From: Bubalus kerabau
Lineage: Eukaryota > Chordata > Mammalia > Artiodactyla > Bovidae
Direction of reading: 5' to 3'
NCBI RefSeq assembly: GCF_029407905.1
Contig: NC_073643.1
Coordinates: 32,994,501-33,058,500 of the forward strand
DNA length: 64,000 bases
The notes under the pieces are model-generated. The model saw nothing but the letters and a program-made list of their open reading frames with translations, was not told the DNA's origin and did not search any database. A program made the position numbers and the translations under genes. The first letter of the stretch is position 1; every line of letters begins with the position of its first letter. This document shows positions 1 through 10,394 of the stretch, piece by piece.

Positions 1-290
1 GGATGAGGCCTATCAGGAAAATCTTATTTGGGGACAAATACCAAGCTAACATCATTTTATATCACTGTAACACCCAACTAAACTTTTCACTAAACTCTAA
101 CAAAACTTTAGAGTTCCTTTTAATCATAAATAAAGGTGATATCATAATAATTTGTATTGGCAACAACTGTGACTATAAGAAAAACAGAAATCATGGATAG
201 TTTCACACCTTAAAGTTGTTACCAATATTTCAAAATGTTATTTTTATTTCATCATTAGTTATCCAATTTCTGGATCTTCTTGAGTTTATT

Positions 291-512
291 GGGCTTCCCA
301 GGCGGCATTAGTGGTCACGAATCCTTCTGCCAAAGCAGGAGACATAAAAGATGCAGGTTCAATCCCTGGATTGGAAAGATCTCCTGAAGGACGAAATGGC
401 ATCCAACTCTAGTATTCTTGCCAGGAAAATCTCACGGTCAGAGGAGCCTGGTGGGCTACAGTCCATAGGGTTGCAAAGAGTCAGACACAACTGAGCATCT
501 GAGCACAGCACA
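291..512 (+). mobile_element. Bov-tA SINE with target-site duplication
   Basis: Complete tRNA-Glu-derived Bov-tA: it opens with the GGGCTTCCC head, has a degraded box-B-like TTCAATCCC, then the shared 'tattcttgcc...gaggagcctggtgggctac...gagtcagacacaactgagc' body whose 3' part derives from the BovB LINE tail. An 11-bp direct repeat, ttgagtttatt, flanks it at 280-290 and 513-523, which fixes the ends. Several CpG sites have decayed, so it is an older copy. Confidence 0.95.
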
Positions 513-523
513 TTGAGTTTATT

Positions 524-1714
524 TGATGAAGAGGCACATATATTACTTAATCAACAATTTTAAAATATTTTGATAACTATATGTAGCTGGTTTCCTCATA
601 ACCCCATGGATTTTATTTTATGCATTTAAAACATGATTCTGGAAAATAGTTATTAGCCTTCACCAAGCTTCCATGGCTTCAAAAAACAATATTAAGGACA
701 CCTGAACTAAGGAAATGCAAATAAGCAGAACATGTTCAGAAATCTAAAAAGTAAGGAGAGAGGCAGAGTCTAAGTCAGCTAAGACTGAACCTCTGCCCCT
801 CCCATTATACAATATGCTATATCTTTCTTAACAACAAAAATCAAAGTCGACTACACTTCCTACAAACAGCTTTTACTTCTGCAAAAAAGATAAATTCTTA
901 AGTTTTCATAAATCAATTATCCATATATTTCTCCTGTTGGATAATTTTAAGCCAAAAATATTCTAAGCTTATTTTGGAAAAGTTGATTATATTCAACTTA
1001 TACCCACCAGAGTAGTTCTACCATCAAAAGAAAATTTTGCATACAATTTCTACCTTTTAATTGCAATTCCAGTGTGTGACTATGAAATGGAAAATAATTA
1101 TTTTTTATCTATAATTTATCTGCAAATTATAGATAACACATGTATATATATATATATATACACACACAGATATAGATGCCATATACACATCATCAAATAT
1201 GTGGTTTTTGATGTCTACACATCATTAAAGAGAACATTTCATAAGCTAAAGTACTGAAAATGAATTTTGATTTTATTAATATCAAATTTTAAGGTGGTAT
1301 AAAAGTGCTGTTGCTCAAAGAGAAGACAATCCATCCCAATACAAGAATCCATATATTAAAAAAATATGTAAAAATACATAACAATGTGAAACCCTCCTAC
1401 ACATAAAAGAAATCACAAGTCTATGAACTTGCTTTACTCAATGTCTCTCAAATTAAAGGAGCCAGACAAATAGAGCTAGAATTTCATCTATGCAATTGCT
1501 TCCAGATTCTCCTTTATAATTGTTAAGTGATTAACAGTAAAATAATAGCAATTGCATTTACTAGGTGTTGGGCACACTGATTGAAGCTATAGCTATAAAA
1601 GAAACAGGGCAAGCCCGATAACTACACTCAGAGATTCTGGTCTGGTAAAGCAGGTATTATATAACATAAATAATCAGGTAAACATAATCGCTAATATTAT
1701 GAAGGAAAATTGTA
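524..1714. other. AT-rich unique sequence, no gene seen
   Basis: No convincing coding frame, exon or recent repeat. A short (TA)n(CA)n run lies at 1143-1168. A phrase near 1555-1575 resembles the end of an L2 or MIR element but is too short to call. Confidence 0.5.
1143..1168. repeat. (TA)n(CA)n microsatellite
   Basis: About nine TA units run directly into four CA units. Confidence 0.8.
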
Positions 1715-1855
1715 GGGTGTATTCTCTCACTTAATTCTTAACAACAACGATGTGAGATAGGTCATATTTTAATTTCATGAAAAGAAGCTTAAATTCAGAG
1801 ACATGGAATAATATCCCATGTCGTAAGGGGGCCACAGAGGTACGAGTATAACAGA
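1715..1855 (-). mobile_element. MIR fragment (decayed)
   Basis: The order 'cacttaattcttaacaac', 'gatgtgagataggt' and 'gaagcttaaattcagagac' follows the reverse complement of the MIR core. It is heavily diverged. Confidence 0.45.
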
Positions 1856-1888
1856 AGTAGAAACATACAAACTTAACTGTAGAGTATT

Positions 1889-2097
1889 AGCCGACTCTTT
1901 GGAAAAGACCCTGATGCTGGGAGAGATTGAAAACAAAAGGAGAAGAGGGAGACAGAGGATGAGATGGTTAGATAGTATCACTAACTCGCTAGACATGACT
2001 TTGAATAAGCTCCCGGAGATGGTGAAGGACAGGGAAGCCTGGAGTGCTGCAGTCCATGGGGTCAGAGAGAGACTTGGCACCTAAACAACAACAGCAA
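1889..2097 (+). mobile_element. BovB LINE 3' end fragment
   Basis: Carries the last ~200 bp of BovB: the regions encoding EKTLMLG, the basic RRGRQRMRW stretch and the REAW...AVHGV terminus, then the tail. It is severely 5'-truncated and diverged from the younger copies (several CpGs lost), so it is an old copy. It continues the BovB reading frame for about 60 codons but cannot be functional. Confidence 0.9.
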
Positions 2098-2544
2098 TGT
2101 TTAACTTCCTGAGGAAAGAGAATGATTATTTATTCAGCTCTGAAACCATCACGCCTTGTATATGATAGATAAAACTTAACAAATGAATGATGAAAAATAA
2201 ATCATTGAACAAAACTTAAGTAAGAGATAGAGAATGGGAGAATACAAACTTATATTTCTATGTTATGCCAAGAAGCCAAAGACAAGATCTGTAGACTATA
2301 TGTTTTGGAAGAAGGCTAAGTTCACCTTTCGTTAAAACAAAAAGGTACTATTCTAATGAGTGATGTTTGTAATGGAGGAAGTCATGCATGCCTGGGGACA
2401 GAGGTATACAAGAAATCTCTGCAACTCCCTCTTATTTTTGTTTTACCTAAAAACACTCTAAAATATTGTCTTAACACAGACATAGAGAACAAACCTATGG
2501 ACACCAAGAGGGTGGGGGGGCAGGATGAAATAGGAGATTCATCA

Positions 2545-2844
2545 AAAGGTGAATGGATAAAGAAGCTGTAGTACATGTTTACAAAGGAATGTTATTCAGC
2601 CATAAAAAGGAACTCATTTAAGTCAGTCCTAGTGAGGAGGATGAAACTAGAGACTGTTATACAGAGTACAGTAAGTCAGAAGGAGAAAAACAAATTTTGC
2701 ATATTAATGCATATATATGGAATCCAGAAAATGGTACTCATGAACCTATTTGCAGGGCAGGAGTACAGACACGGATATATACAGAGAATGGACTTTGGAC
2801 ACAGTGGGGAGGTAGAGGGTGGGATGAATTGAGAGAGTAGCATT
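2545..2844 (+). mobile_element. L1 3' end, part 1 (split by a SINE)
   Basis: Typical bovine L1 end of ORF2 and start of 3' UTR: 'ggataaagaagctgtagtac', 'gttattcagccataaaaagg', 'gatgaaactagag', 'tatggaatcc'. The element resumes after the inserted Bov-tA, at 2982. Confidence 0.85.
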
Positions 2845-2981
2845 GAAACATTCTAGGCAAGAGTACTGGAGTGGGTTGCCATTTCCTTCTCCAGGGAATC
2901 TTCCCGACCCAGGGATCGAACTCAGGTCTCCCGCATTGTGGATAGACGCTTTACCATCTGAGCCACCAGGGAAGTCCAATA
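2845..2981 (-). mobile_element. Bov-tA SINE fragment inserted in L1
   Basis: Antisense 5' part of Bov-tA. It ends at the right with the reverse complement of the head (gccaccagggaagtcc) and contains the antisense 'cccagggatcgaactcaggtctcc'. The BovB-derived 3' part is missing. Confidence 0.9.
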
Positions 2982-3176
2982 TATACATTACCGAATGTAA
3001 AATAAATCCCTAATGGGAATCATCTATACATAACACAGGGAGCTCAACCCAGTGCTCCGTGACAACCTAGAGGGGTAGGGGATGGCGGGGACAGGTTAGG
3101 GGTATTGTTGCTTGGCAGAAATCAACACAATATAGTAAAACAATTATCATTCAATTAAAAATAAATTTTAAAAATG
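2982..3176 (+). mobile_element. L1 3' end, part 2
   Basis: Continues the L1 3' UTR ('tacattaccgaatgtaaaataaa', 'cacagggagctcaa', 'gacaacctagaggggt') and finishes in an A-rich tail near 3150-3176. Confidence 0.85.
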
Positions 3177-3218
3177 AGTAACTAGGCAAGGGAAATAGTA
3201 TGTATCATTTAACACCTG

Positions 3219-3500
3219 ATGGAGAAGGCAATGGCACCCTACTCCAGTACTCTTGCCTGGAAAATCCCATGTATGGAGGAGCCTGGTAGGCTGCAGTCCA
3301 TGGGGTCTGACAGTCGGACACGACTGAGCGACTTCACTTTCACTTTTCACTTTCATGCATTGGAGAAGGAAATGGCAACCCACTCCAGTGTTCTTGCCTG
3401 GAGAATCCCAGGGACGGGGGAGCCTGGTGGGCTGCCGTCTCTGGGGTCGCACAGAGTCGGACACGACTGAAGCGACTTAGGAGCAGCAGCAGCAGCAGAG
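3219..3500 (+). mobile_element. BOV-A2 dimeric SINE
   Basis: Two tandem Bov-A monomers, each starting 'ggagaagg.aatggcaa/cccactccagt', joined by the 'cacttttcactttcatgca' linker near 3339-3359. It ends in (AGC)n at 3481-3499. Close to consensus, hence relatively young. Confidence 0.95.
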
Positions 3501-3765
3501 CATCTATTATAAAGGTAAAAATACACTGATCTTGAGCTCTTTGGTTTCTAACTGGTTGTCAGTGACTCCTAGGAAGGCTGTGCTGAAGAGGATTCTGAAT
3601 GAGGTAATGGTAGCAGCTAAGTACCAGAGGGGAGAATGAAAGGATGTTTGCCAAAGATTTGCCATTCTTGGCTACTAATGTTGCAATACCATGCTAAGGG
3701 AACTGTCCTTCCTCAGGAGAATCTCAGAGTGTAGTGGGAGATAAGGTTAAAGAACGATAAAAAGG
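3501..3765. other. Unique sequence, nothing recognised
   Basis: No open frame, splice pair or repeat recognised. Confidence 0.4.
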
Positions 3766-4078
3766 GCTTCCCTGGTGGCCCAGTGGTTAAGAACCTGCGT
3801 GTCAATGCAGGAGACACAGGTTCCATCCCTGCTCCTGGAAGATCTCACATGCCATGTAGCAATTAAGCTTATGTACAATGACTGAGCCTGCAGCCTAGAG
3901 TCTGTGAGCCCAACTGAGCCCGTGCACCCTAGATTCCATGCTCTGCAACAAGAATAACCACCACAATGAGAAGCCCAAGTACCTCAACCAAGAGTATCCC
4001 CCGTTCGCAACAACTAGAGAAAGCCCATGCATAGCAACAAAGGCCCCGTGCAGGCAAAAATAAATTTAAAAAGAGATT
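3766..4078 (+). mobile_element. CHR-type tRNA-Glu SINE
   Basis: Head 'gggcttccctggtggcccag' and 'ttaagaacctgcgtgtcaatgc', followed by the non-Bov body typical of the cetartiodactyl CHR family ('gatctcacatgcc', 'actgagcc', 'acaatgagaagccc') and an A-rich end. This lineage predates the Bov-tA elements. The exact subfamily is uncertain. Confidence 0.8.
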
Positions 4079-4239
4079 TAAGACAGAGAGAGAGGGAGAT
4101 AAAGCACAGAACACTGTGGTAAGTGCAGGAACAGATCTGTGTTTAAGATGTTAGGTCACTCCAGAGAAGGGACACAGGCGTTCTGTTTGGAGTCACTAGT
4201 GAACCTGATTGATTGGTGACAATGACAGTAACAGTGGGA

Positions 4240-4470
4240 TACGTTGCAAGCTTACAATTTGTCCAGCACTGAATACTTACAGGTCGTAATTTACCAAATT
4301 CTCTCAAAGTTCATATAAGAGAGCTGTTATTACTATCCATACACACATACAAAAAAGAGAAACAGTTAAGAAAACTGAGGTAGACAATGTTAATTACATT
4401 AATTGGCCCCAGATTAACACACGATAGGTGGGAAAGCAGAGTGCAAACCTTAGATAGTTCAGAACCCAAG
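4240..4470 (-). mobile_element. MIR SINE
   Basis: Antisense MIR pattern: 'ccagcactgaatacttac', 'ctgttattactatcc', 'gaaaactgaggtagac', 'cacgataggtgggaaagcagag'. Ancient and diverged. Confidence 0.65.
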
Positions 4471-5454
4471 ATGTTACCCATTAAAGTATGTGATAAACAC
4501 TTTTCTTAAAAAACACTGGGTGTGTTTTCTCCAGAGAGAAGTAAAATTACTTAAAGAATGTTCTTTTCCTTAGTAAGGAACAAGGTTCCTTACTTTGGAA
4601 CCACAGTGGTTTAAGGTTAACCTACAAAACACAGTCAGTGAAACTCCAAACACATGAATCAGCTATACCAAACCATTCACTCCTGGTATTTGTTGCTCTT
4701 CAAAGGAGTATCTTTCTGTTTTTGCTTTTGCTTTCAGATAGGTTAATAGAGTTTTGTGAGAAATATATGAAGAGTAAAATATCAGTTTTGATAGTTTACC
4801 ATTTGGAATCAAGTTAATCTCAACTCTATAAAATTGTAGGGCAGGACTATGGAAATAAACCACAGGGATTAACAAATACAATATCTTGGCTTCTTCACTT
4901 TTCCTGGTGGTTAATGTTTATTAAGTCTGTCTAATGAGATTAAAAAACTATAAATTAAACACATGACCATAGCTTTCGTGGAACTTTAACTAGAATGAGG
5001 TAACAGTTTTAAGAGTCACACTCATGAAAACCAGTCTAATTGGGCTTTAAATCCAAGCTTTATTCAGGATTTTAAAAAGTTACTAGCCAGTATCTCTGTC
5101 ACCCAAAGACAGTAAAGCCCTTTGTATGAGCGTGGGAAGACTACAGATCAGGGATCAGAAGCAGAGTTAATTATCTTGTAATAATGGTGCAAGATTATTA
5201 ACAGCATGTATATTAAGTACTTGATTTTTGACATTTTACACATTCTTTTAAAAAAGATATTATTTACTCACCACCCAGATTGAACAGATGTTAACATTTG
5301 GCTATCTTTGCCTCAGATTCATTTTCTTAAAAAAGAAAAAAAAAAAAAAAAGAGTGCCCCATACTTTTTATTCTCTCTTATTTTATATGAAATCAGGATT
5401 CTAACTTGAATTTCCTCTGTAAATGTGACATTCAATTCCTTTTGTTAGGGTCAC
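4471..5454. other. Unique AT-rich sequence
   Basis: No gene seen. A poly-A run at 5337-5352 follows a piece that may belong to an old retroelement. An antisense acceptor/donor-like pair around 5268-5325 was examined and rejected because all frames are closed. Confidence 0.4.
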
Positions 5455-5614
5455 AGGTATGGAAGGTCGAACACAAGCATCTATCCCTTTCATCTGTGCA
5501 AACACCGCGGAGATGGGCCAGACGATCATGCCCACTGTCCAGAGGAGGCAGCCAGCTCTAGGAGAGGCTGAGACTGGCCAACTAGTGAGGGCACTTGAAC
5601 TGAGCTCTGCCTGT
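5455..5614. other. Unassigned CpG-containing block next to BovB
   Basis: About 160 bp with several CpGs (for example 'caccgcggagatgggccagacg') in otherwise CpG-poor DNA. It is open in one frame on each strand (the plus frame starts with ATG at 5459). It lies outside the BovB, whose left target-site duplication is at 5607-5614, so it is host sequence or an older element that BovB inserted into. I do not recognise it. Confidence 0.3.
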
Positions 5615-5799
5615 GCAGTCAGCAAAAAAAGACCGGGAGCCGACTGTGGCTCAGATCATGAACTCCTTATTGCCAAATTCAGACTGAAATTGAAGAAAGT
5701 AGGGAAAACCATTAGACCATTCATGTATGACCTAAATTAAATCCCTTATGATTATACAGTGAAAGTGAGAAATAGATTTAAGGGACTAGATCTGATAGA

Positions 5800-6075
5800 G
5801 TGTCTGATGAACTATGGACACAGGTTCGTGACACTGTACAGGAGACAGCAATCAAGACCATCCCCATGGAAAAGAAATGCAAAAAAGCAAAATGGCTGTC
5901 TGGGGAGGCCTTACAAATAGCTGGGAAAAGAAGAGAAGTGAAAAGCAAAGGAGAAAAGGAAAGATATAAGCATCTGAATGCAGAGTTCCAAAGAATAACA
6001 AGGAGAGATAAGAAAGCCTTCCTCAGCGATCAATGCAAAAAAAATAGAGGAAAACAACAGAATGGGAAAGACTAG
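5800..6075 (+). pseudogene. BovB ORF2 upstream fragment
   Basis: A 91-codon frame covering the linker between the endonuclease and reverse transcriptase domains, rich in Lys, Arg and Glu. It begins after the 4-bp deletion near 5797 and ends by a +1 shift in an eight-A run near 6037-6044. The next BovB frame starts in another phase at 6062. No independent function is expected. Confidence 0.8.
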
Positions 6076-7765
6076 AGATCTCTTCAAGAAAATTAGAGAT
6101 ACTGAGGGAACATTTCATGCAAAGATGGGCTCGATAGAGGACAGAAATGGTATGGACCTAACAGAAGCAGAAGATATTAAGAAGAGGTGGCAAGAATACA
6201 CAGAACTGTACAAAAAAGATCTTCACGACCCAGAAAATCACGATGGTGTGATCACTGACCTAGAGCCAGACATCCTGGAATGTGAAGTCAAGTGGGCCTT
6301 AGAAAGCATCACTATGAACAAAGCTAGTGGAGGTGATGGAATTCCAGGGGAGCTATTTCAAATCTTGGAAGATGATGCTGTGAAAGTGCTGCACTCAATA
6401 TGCCAGCAAATTTGGAAAACTCAGCAGTGGCCACAGGACTGGAAAAGGTCAGTTTTCATTCCAATCCCAAAGAAAGGCAATGCCAAAGAATGCCCAAACT
6501 ACCGCACAATTGCATTCATCTCACATCTTAGTAAAGTAATGCTCAAAATTCTCCAAGCCAGGCTTCAGCAATATGTGAACCATGAACTTCCAGATGTTCA
6601 AGCTGGTTTTAGAAAAGGCAGAGGAACCAGAGATCAAATTGCCAACATCTGCTGGATCATGGAAAAAGCAAGAGAGTTCCAGAAAAACATCTGTTTCTGC
6701 TTTTTTGACTATGCCAAAGCCTTTGACTGTGTGGATCATAATAAACTGTGGAAAATTCTGAAAGAGATGGGAATACCAGACCACCTGATCTGCCTCTTGA
6801 GAAACCTATATGCAGGTCAGGAAGCAACAGTTAGAACTGGACATGGAACAACAGACTGGTTCCAAATAGGAAAAGGAGTATGTCAAGGCTGTATATTGTC
6901 ACCCTGCTTATTTAACTTCTATGCAGAGTACATCATGAGAAACGCTGGGCTGGAAGAAACACAAGCTGGAATCAAGATTGCCGGGAGAAAGATCAATAAC
7001 CTCAGATATGCAGATGACACCACCCTTATGGCAGAAAGTGAAGAGGAACTAAAAGGCCTCTTGATGAAAGTGAAAGAGGAGAGTGAAAAAGTTGGCTTAA
7101 AGCTCAACATTCAGAAAACGAAGATCATGGCATCTGGCCCCATCACTTCATGGCAAATAGATGGGGAAACAATGGAAACAGTGTCAGACTTTAGTTTTGG
7201 GGGCTCCAAAATCACTGCAGATGATGATTGCAGCCATGAAATTAAAAGATGCTTACTCCTTGGAAGGAAAGTTATGACCAACTTAGGTAGCATATTAAAA
7301 AGCAGAGACATTACTTGGCCAACAAAGGTCCGTATAGTCAAGGCTATGGTTTTTCCAGTGGTCATGTATGGATGTGAGAGTTGGACTGTGAAGAAAGCTG
7401 AGCACCAAAGAACTGATGCTTTTGAACTGTGGTGTTGGAGAAGATTCTTGAGAGTCCCTTGGACTGCAAGGAGATCCAACCAGTCCATTCTAAAGGAGAT
7501 AAGCCCTGGGATTTCTTTGGAAGGACTGCTGCTAAAGCTGAAACTCCAGTACTTTGGCCACCACATGCCAATAGTTGACCCATTGGAAAAGACTCTGATG
7601 CTGGGAGGGATTGGGGGCAGGAGGAGAAGGGGACGAAAGAGGATGAGATGGCTGGATGGCATCACCAACCTGATTGACATGAGTTTGAGTAAACTCCTGG
7701 AGTTGGTGATGGACAGGGAGTCCTGGCATGCTGCGATTCATGGGGTCGCAAAGAGTCGGACATGA
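6062..7765 (+). CDS. BovB ORF2 reverse transcriptase part (567 codons open)
   Basis: The longest open frame of the window. It encodes the RTE-clade reverse transcriptase and the C-terminal region of BovB ORF2. Motif A is FDYAKAFD at residues 215-222, with the first catalytic Asp at 216. Motif B reads GVCQGC around 272-277, where the family has Arg at 274; Cys fits a CpG-to-TpG change. Motif C is YADD at 316-319, with both catalytic Asp present. The motif D area is GLKLNIQKTKIM. A Cys/Trp-rich segment (FELWCWRR) and the basic RRRRGRKRMRW stretch follow, and the frame stops in KSRT. The ATG at 6062 is not the native start: the frame opens only after an upstream frameshift, and the endonuclease domain is absent. 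Purified RT activity cannot be excluded, but autonomous retrotransposition can. There is no sign of host domestication. Confidence 0.85.
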   Translation: MGKTRDLFKKIRDTEGTFHAKMGSIEDRNGMDLTEAEDIKKRWQEYTELYKKDLHDPENHDGVITDLEPDILECEVKWALESITMNKASGGDGIPGELFQILEDDAVKVLHSICQQIWKTQQWPQDWKRSVFIPIPKKGNAKECPNYRTIAFISHLSKVMLKILQARLQQYVNHELPDVQAGFRKGRGTRDQIANICWIMEKAREFQKNICFCFFDYAKAFDCVDHNKLWKILKEMGIPDHLICLLRNLYAGQEATVRTGHGTTDWFQIGKGVCQGCILSPCLFNFYAEYIMRNAGLEETQAGIKIAGRKINNLRYADDTTLMAESEEELKGLLMKVKEESEKVGLKLNIQKTKIMASGPITSWQIDGETMETVSDFSFGGSKITADDDCSHEIKRCLLLGRKVMTNLGSILKSRDITWPTKVRIVKAMVFPVVMYGCESWTVKKAEHQRTDAFELWCWRRFLRVPWTARRSNQSILKEISPGISLEGLLLKLKLQYFGHHMPIVDPLEKTLMLGGIGGRRRRGRKRMRWLDGITNLIDMSLSKLLELVMDRESWHAAIHGVAKSRT

Positions 7766-7841
7766 CTGAGTGACTAAACGAACTGAACTGAACTGCCTGT
7801 CTTCAAAGTTTCTATTCTTTGTGTATATCTATAGCCCCCAG

Positions 7842-8061
7842 TGGGCTTCCCAGTGGCTCAGCAGTAAAGAATCTGCCTACAATGTGGGAGCTGCAGGAGA
7901 CATGAGTTTGATCCCTGCATCAGGAAGATCCCCTGGAAGAGGACACAGCAATACACTCCAGTATTCTTGCCTGGAGAATCCCATGGACAGAGGAGCCTGG
8001 CAGGTGGTGGTCTATTGGGTCACCAAGAGACAGACACAACTGAAGCGACTTTGTACAGCAC
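7842..8061 (+). mobile_element. Bov-tA SINE with target-site duplication
   Basis: Full-length Bov-tA with head 'gggcttcccagtggctcag', a box-B-like 'gtttgatccctg', and the terminal 'cagacacaactgaagcgac'. The 11-bp repeat atagcccccag at 7831-7841 and 8062-8072 flanks it. Confidence 0.95.
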
Positions 8062-8127
8062 ATAGCCCCCAGGGATAATAATGACATCCATCAGTCATCA
8101 GATGGAATGGAAGTAACCATTCCATCC

Positions 8128-8262
8128 CTGCTACTGCTAAGTCACTTCAGTCATGTCCGACTCTGTGCGACCCCACAGATGGCAGCCCACCAGGCTCCCC
8201 ATCCCTGGGATTCCCCAGGCAAGAACACTGGAGTAGGTTGCCATTTCCTTCTCCAATGCTTC
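8128..8262 (-). mobile_element. Bov-A monomer SINE
   Basis: A single antisense Bov-A unit. It runs from a degenerate (GCT)n at the left through 'aagtcacttcagtcatgtccgactctg' to 'ccatttccttctcca' at the right. It is inverted relative to the Bov-tA at 7842-8061, 66 bp away. Confidence 0.92.
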
Positions 8263-8754
8263 TGCGAACTGCAGGCCTATTTATACTGCCATTATTGAGC
8301 ATTTACTATGCACCAAGAACAGTGCATTAAAGATGCAGACCAACCAAAAAGGAATCAGAGTACTGCTGATGTTACAAGACTTTCTCAAACCTATTCCAGT
8401 GTCTTCCTTAGTAGTAAAGCTGGGATCACAGGCACCTCCTGCCATAAGACCACTTATGATCCCAACCATCTAGTGCTCTTCTCTTTGCCCAGAGAAATGG
8501 ATTCTATTGCTTGATTGTTAATCACTCAAAAAAACACTGGTAGAGAGAATTCTACTGAGGTTCCCAAACCATGAGCCTCAAAAGCTTTGATGATCAGGAT
8601 ATATTCAACTGGTTCTTCCATCTCTTGCTCCATTCTGTCTGGTTACCAGAATTCAGTCTTGTCAACAAGCCTGTCTTGAACACCCAATTGTTACAAGTCT
8701 CATTTTCTAATTCCACTCTCCTTCTCTATTTCATATTGGTGAGATAATGTTGGC
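8263..8754. other. Unique sequence, possible MIR/L2 scrap
   Basis: 'attattgagcatttactatgcacc' at 8291-8314 looks like an antisense MIR/L2 end. The rest is unassigned and no exon was seen. Confidence 0.35.
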
Positions 8755-9215
8755 AGATTCATTTATTTTACAAATATTTACTGAACACTTCCATTTCCCA
8801 GACACTATTCTAGGCACTGTGGAAAGAACAAACAAAATAGTCACGATATTTGCATTTTAGTGGAGAATGGCAGACAACAAGCAAACAAGTACATGGTATT
8901 TCTGGTGACAAAAGGGCTAAGGAGTAGAAGTAGATAGGGTATAAACAGGGTAGTCGGTGAAGGTCTCTCTGATTAGGGAACATCCCAGCAGGGATGTATA
9001 GGGAAAGAACTTTCATCATGGTGAAGAACAAGTGCAAAGGCCCTGAATCAAGAGAATTCTTGACGTGTTCAAGGCCAATGAAGTAGGATAAGCCAGGCTG
9101 AGTGCTAAAATCTAAGGTCAGAGAGGAACAGAGATCAGATAACGGAAACCTTTAAATTTTGTAATCATTAGTATGCATAAGTAACATGACCTGATTTACA
9201 AAATTTGGGGGGTTG
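8755..9215 (-). mobile_element. L2 LINE fragment (3' end at left)
   Basis: Antisense L2: 'attcatttattttacaaatatttactgaacac...ccagacactattctaggcactg', then 'gcaaaggccctgaatcaagag', 'gacgtgttcaaggcc' and 'gtaacatgacctgattta'. The order matches the L2 3' end. Strongly diverged. Confidence 0.65.
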
Positions 9216-9382
9216 GGAGTGGACATGTGGACATTTCGGAATTTGGTGGGAAGACATAACAGATCGTATGGGGTTGGACACATCTTCTTGAATGCTGTTT
9301 CTATCCAAAAGGGCTTCTGCCCAAGCAGCGACTTGCCATGGGTGATACATAGGACGTTCAAGCAGATCAAGGAGCCACACAC

Positions 9383-9510
9383 AGTGAAATCACCCCAAGT
9401 GCTTTATAAAACTCGAGTCCATGAGCCCAATTCAGACATGATGAACCAGAACTTGTCTGACCAGGGCTAAAGCAACTGCCTTTCAAACAAGGTACCCTAG
9501 TGACTTACAC
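9383..9510. mobile_element. MER20-like hAT DNA element
   Basis: A weak match by eye to the MER20 pattern ('ctttataaaactcgagtccatgagcccaattcagac', 'gcaactgcctttcaaacaaggtaccc'). It appears to interrupt the L2 whose parts lie at 8755-9215 and 9955-10170. The family assignment is tentative. Confidence 0.3.
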
Positions 9511-9744
9511 TTGCAACAATTTTGGAAAGCTACTGAGTCAGGGAAAGCTTTGCAAAGAAGATGATTCTTCAAATGAGTTCCAAAGACAAGACAGGAATAA
9601 CTTGAGAGGGAGGGGCAGAGAGCAATGGTGGCAAGGATTCTTCAGGAAGAGGAAAATTATGGACAAGTACCTAGAGACATAAAATGTTACCTGACATTTA
9701 GAGCCCTATATGCAATTTGACATAATCAAAGCAATCTTTTTTAA

Positions 9745-9943
9745 CTTTTACCCTGTGCCAGGCATATATGTGACCTCATTTTATGAACCCAATCACCGTG
9801 AAAGGGACTTTAAGGAAAATGAGAACTAGAAAAACTAAGGGATCTATTCAAGATTACTTAACTAGTAAATGGTAAAGGCAGAACTGAAGGAAATGAAGTT
9901 TAACTCTGAAGCATGTGATCTTAGCCATTAAAACTGGAGAGGG
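9745..9943 (-). mobile_element. MIR SINE
   Basis: Antisense MIR: 'ccctgtgccaggcatatatg', 'gaaaatgagaactagaaa', 'attacttaactagtaaatgg', ending 'catgtgatcttagccatta'. Confidence 0.7.
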
Positions 9944-9954
9944 TCAAACAAAGT

Positions 9955-10170
9955 GTGAGATGTAACTGAACAGATCAGGAGGTCCTTGAGTGCCTTTGTA
10001 TAAGCCAAAGGGTTTGAAGGTTGACACAAAATCTATGTGGGGCTGCCTTGAAGAAGTTCATGTATGGGAATGATGTGATCAGATATATAAGTTTTGGCAT
10101 GTGACTTCTGGCAGCAAGAACATAGGCAAGAAGTAGTGATGGCTGGAATCAAGTTAACAGCAAAGGTAGC
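9955..10170 (-). mobile_element. L2 LINE fragment
   Basis: 'gagtgcctttgtataagcc...gggaatgatgtgatcagatata' and the following text fit a more upstream antisense part of L2. It is probably the continuation of the element at 8755-9215. Confidence 0.45.
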
Positions 10171-10274
10171 GCCTCCACTCTACTGCTCTAGAAAGTAGAG
10201 CTTAAGGCAAGGGTACAATTTTGATGGCTCATCTGAGAGGCACATACCTATGGTGCTGAAGGTAAGTAAATAAG

Positions 10275-10394
10275 GCAAGTGTAGCAGAATGAATAATGAC
10301 CACCCAAAGACACCAGATCTTTGTCCCTGTAAACTGTAAATATTACCCTTTAAGGAAAAAAGACCATGTGCAAATGTCATTAAGGATAATGACA
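10275..10394 (+). mobile_element. MLT1-type LTR, part 1
   Basis: 5' part of an ancient MaLR (ERVL-MaLR) LTR: 'gaataatgaccacccaaagac...tttgtccctgtaaactgtaaatattaccc...gtgcaaatgtcattaagg'. It is split by a BovB scrap and resumes at 10463. It is a non-coding LTR only. Confidence 0.65.

Larger units (their letters stand above)
5615..7792 (+). mobile_element. BovB LINE, 5'-truncated, with 8-bp target-site duplication
   Basis: About 2.18 kb of BovB. It starts inside the endonuclease region ('cagtcagcaaaaaaagacc', 'gactgtggctcagatcatgaactcc'), covers the whole reverse transcriptase and C-terminal region, and ends in the (CTGAA)n tail near 7779-7792. The 8-bp repeat ctgcctgt at 5607-5614 and 7793-7800 marks the insertion. 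Lesions against the family pattern: CAA to TAA stop near 5739, a 4-bp deletion near 5797, and an extra A in the A-run near 6037-6044 that shifts frame. The apurinic-endonuclease half is missing, so the copy cannot mobilise itself. Confidence 0.97.

Noticed and set aside
3168..3470. Open frames of 80-100 codons on both strands
   Set aside because: They lie in a BOV-A2 SINE. Similar frames at 18114-18570, 27748-28195, 51523-51818 and 51994-52263 are also SINE sequence.
5268..5325. Antisense exon-like segment with a T-rich acceptor and GTGAGT donor
   Set aside because: All three frames contain stops and the acceptor tract is just the complement of an A-run.
10191..10262. Plus-strand segment between CTGCTCTAG and GAAG|GTAAGT
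   Set aside because: Stops in all frames; only a non-coding exon would be possible and nothing supports it.
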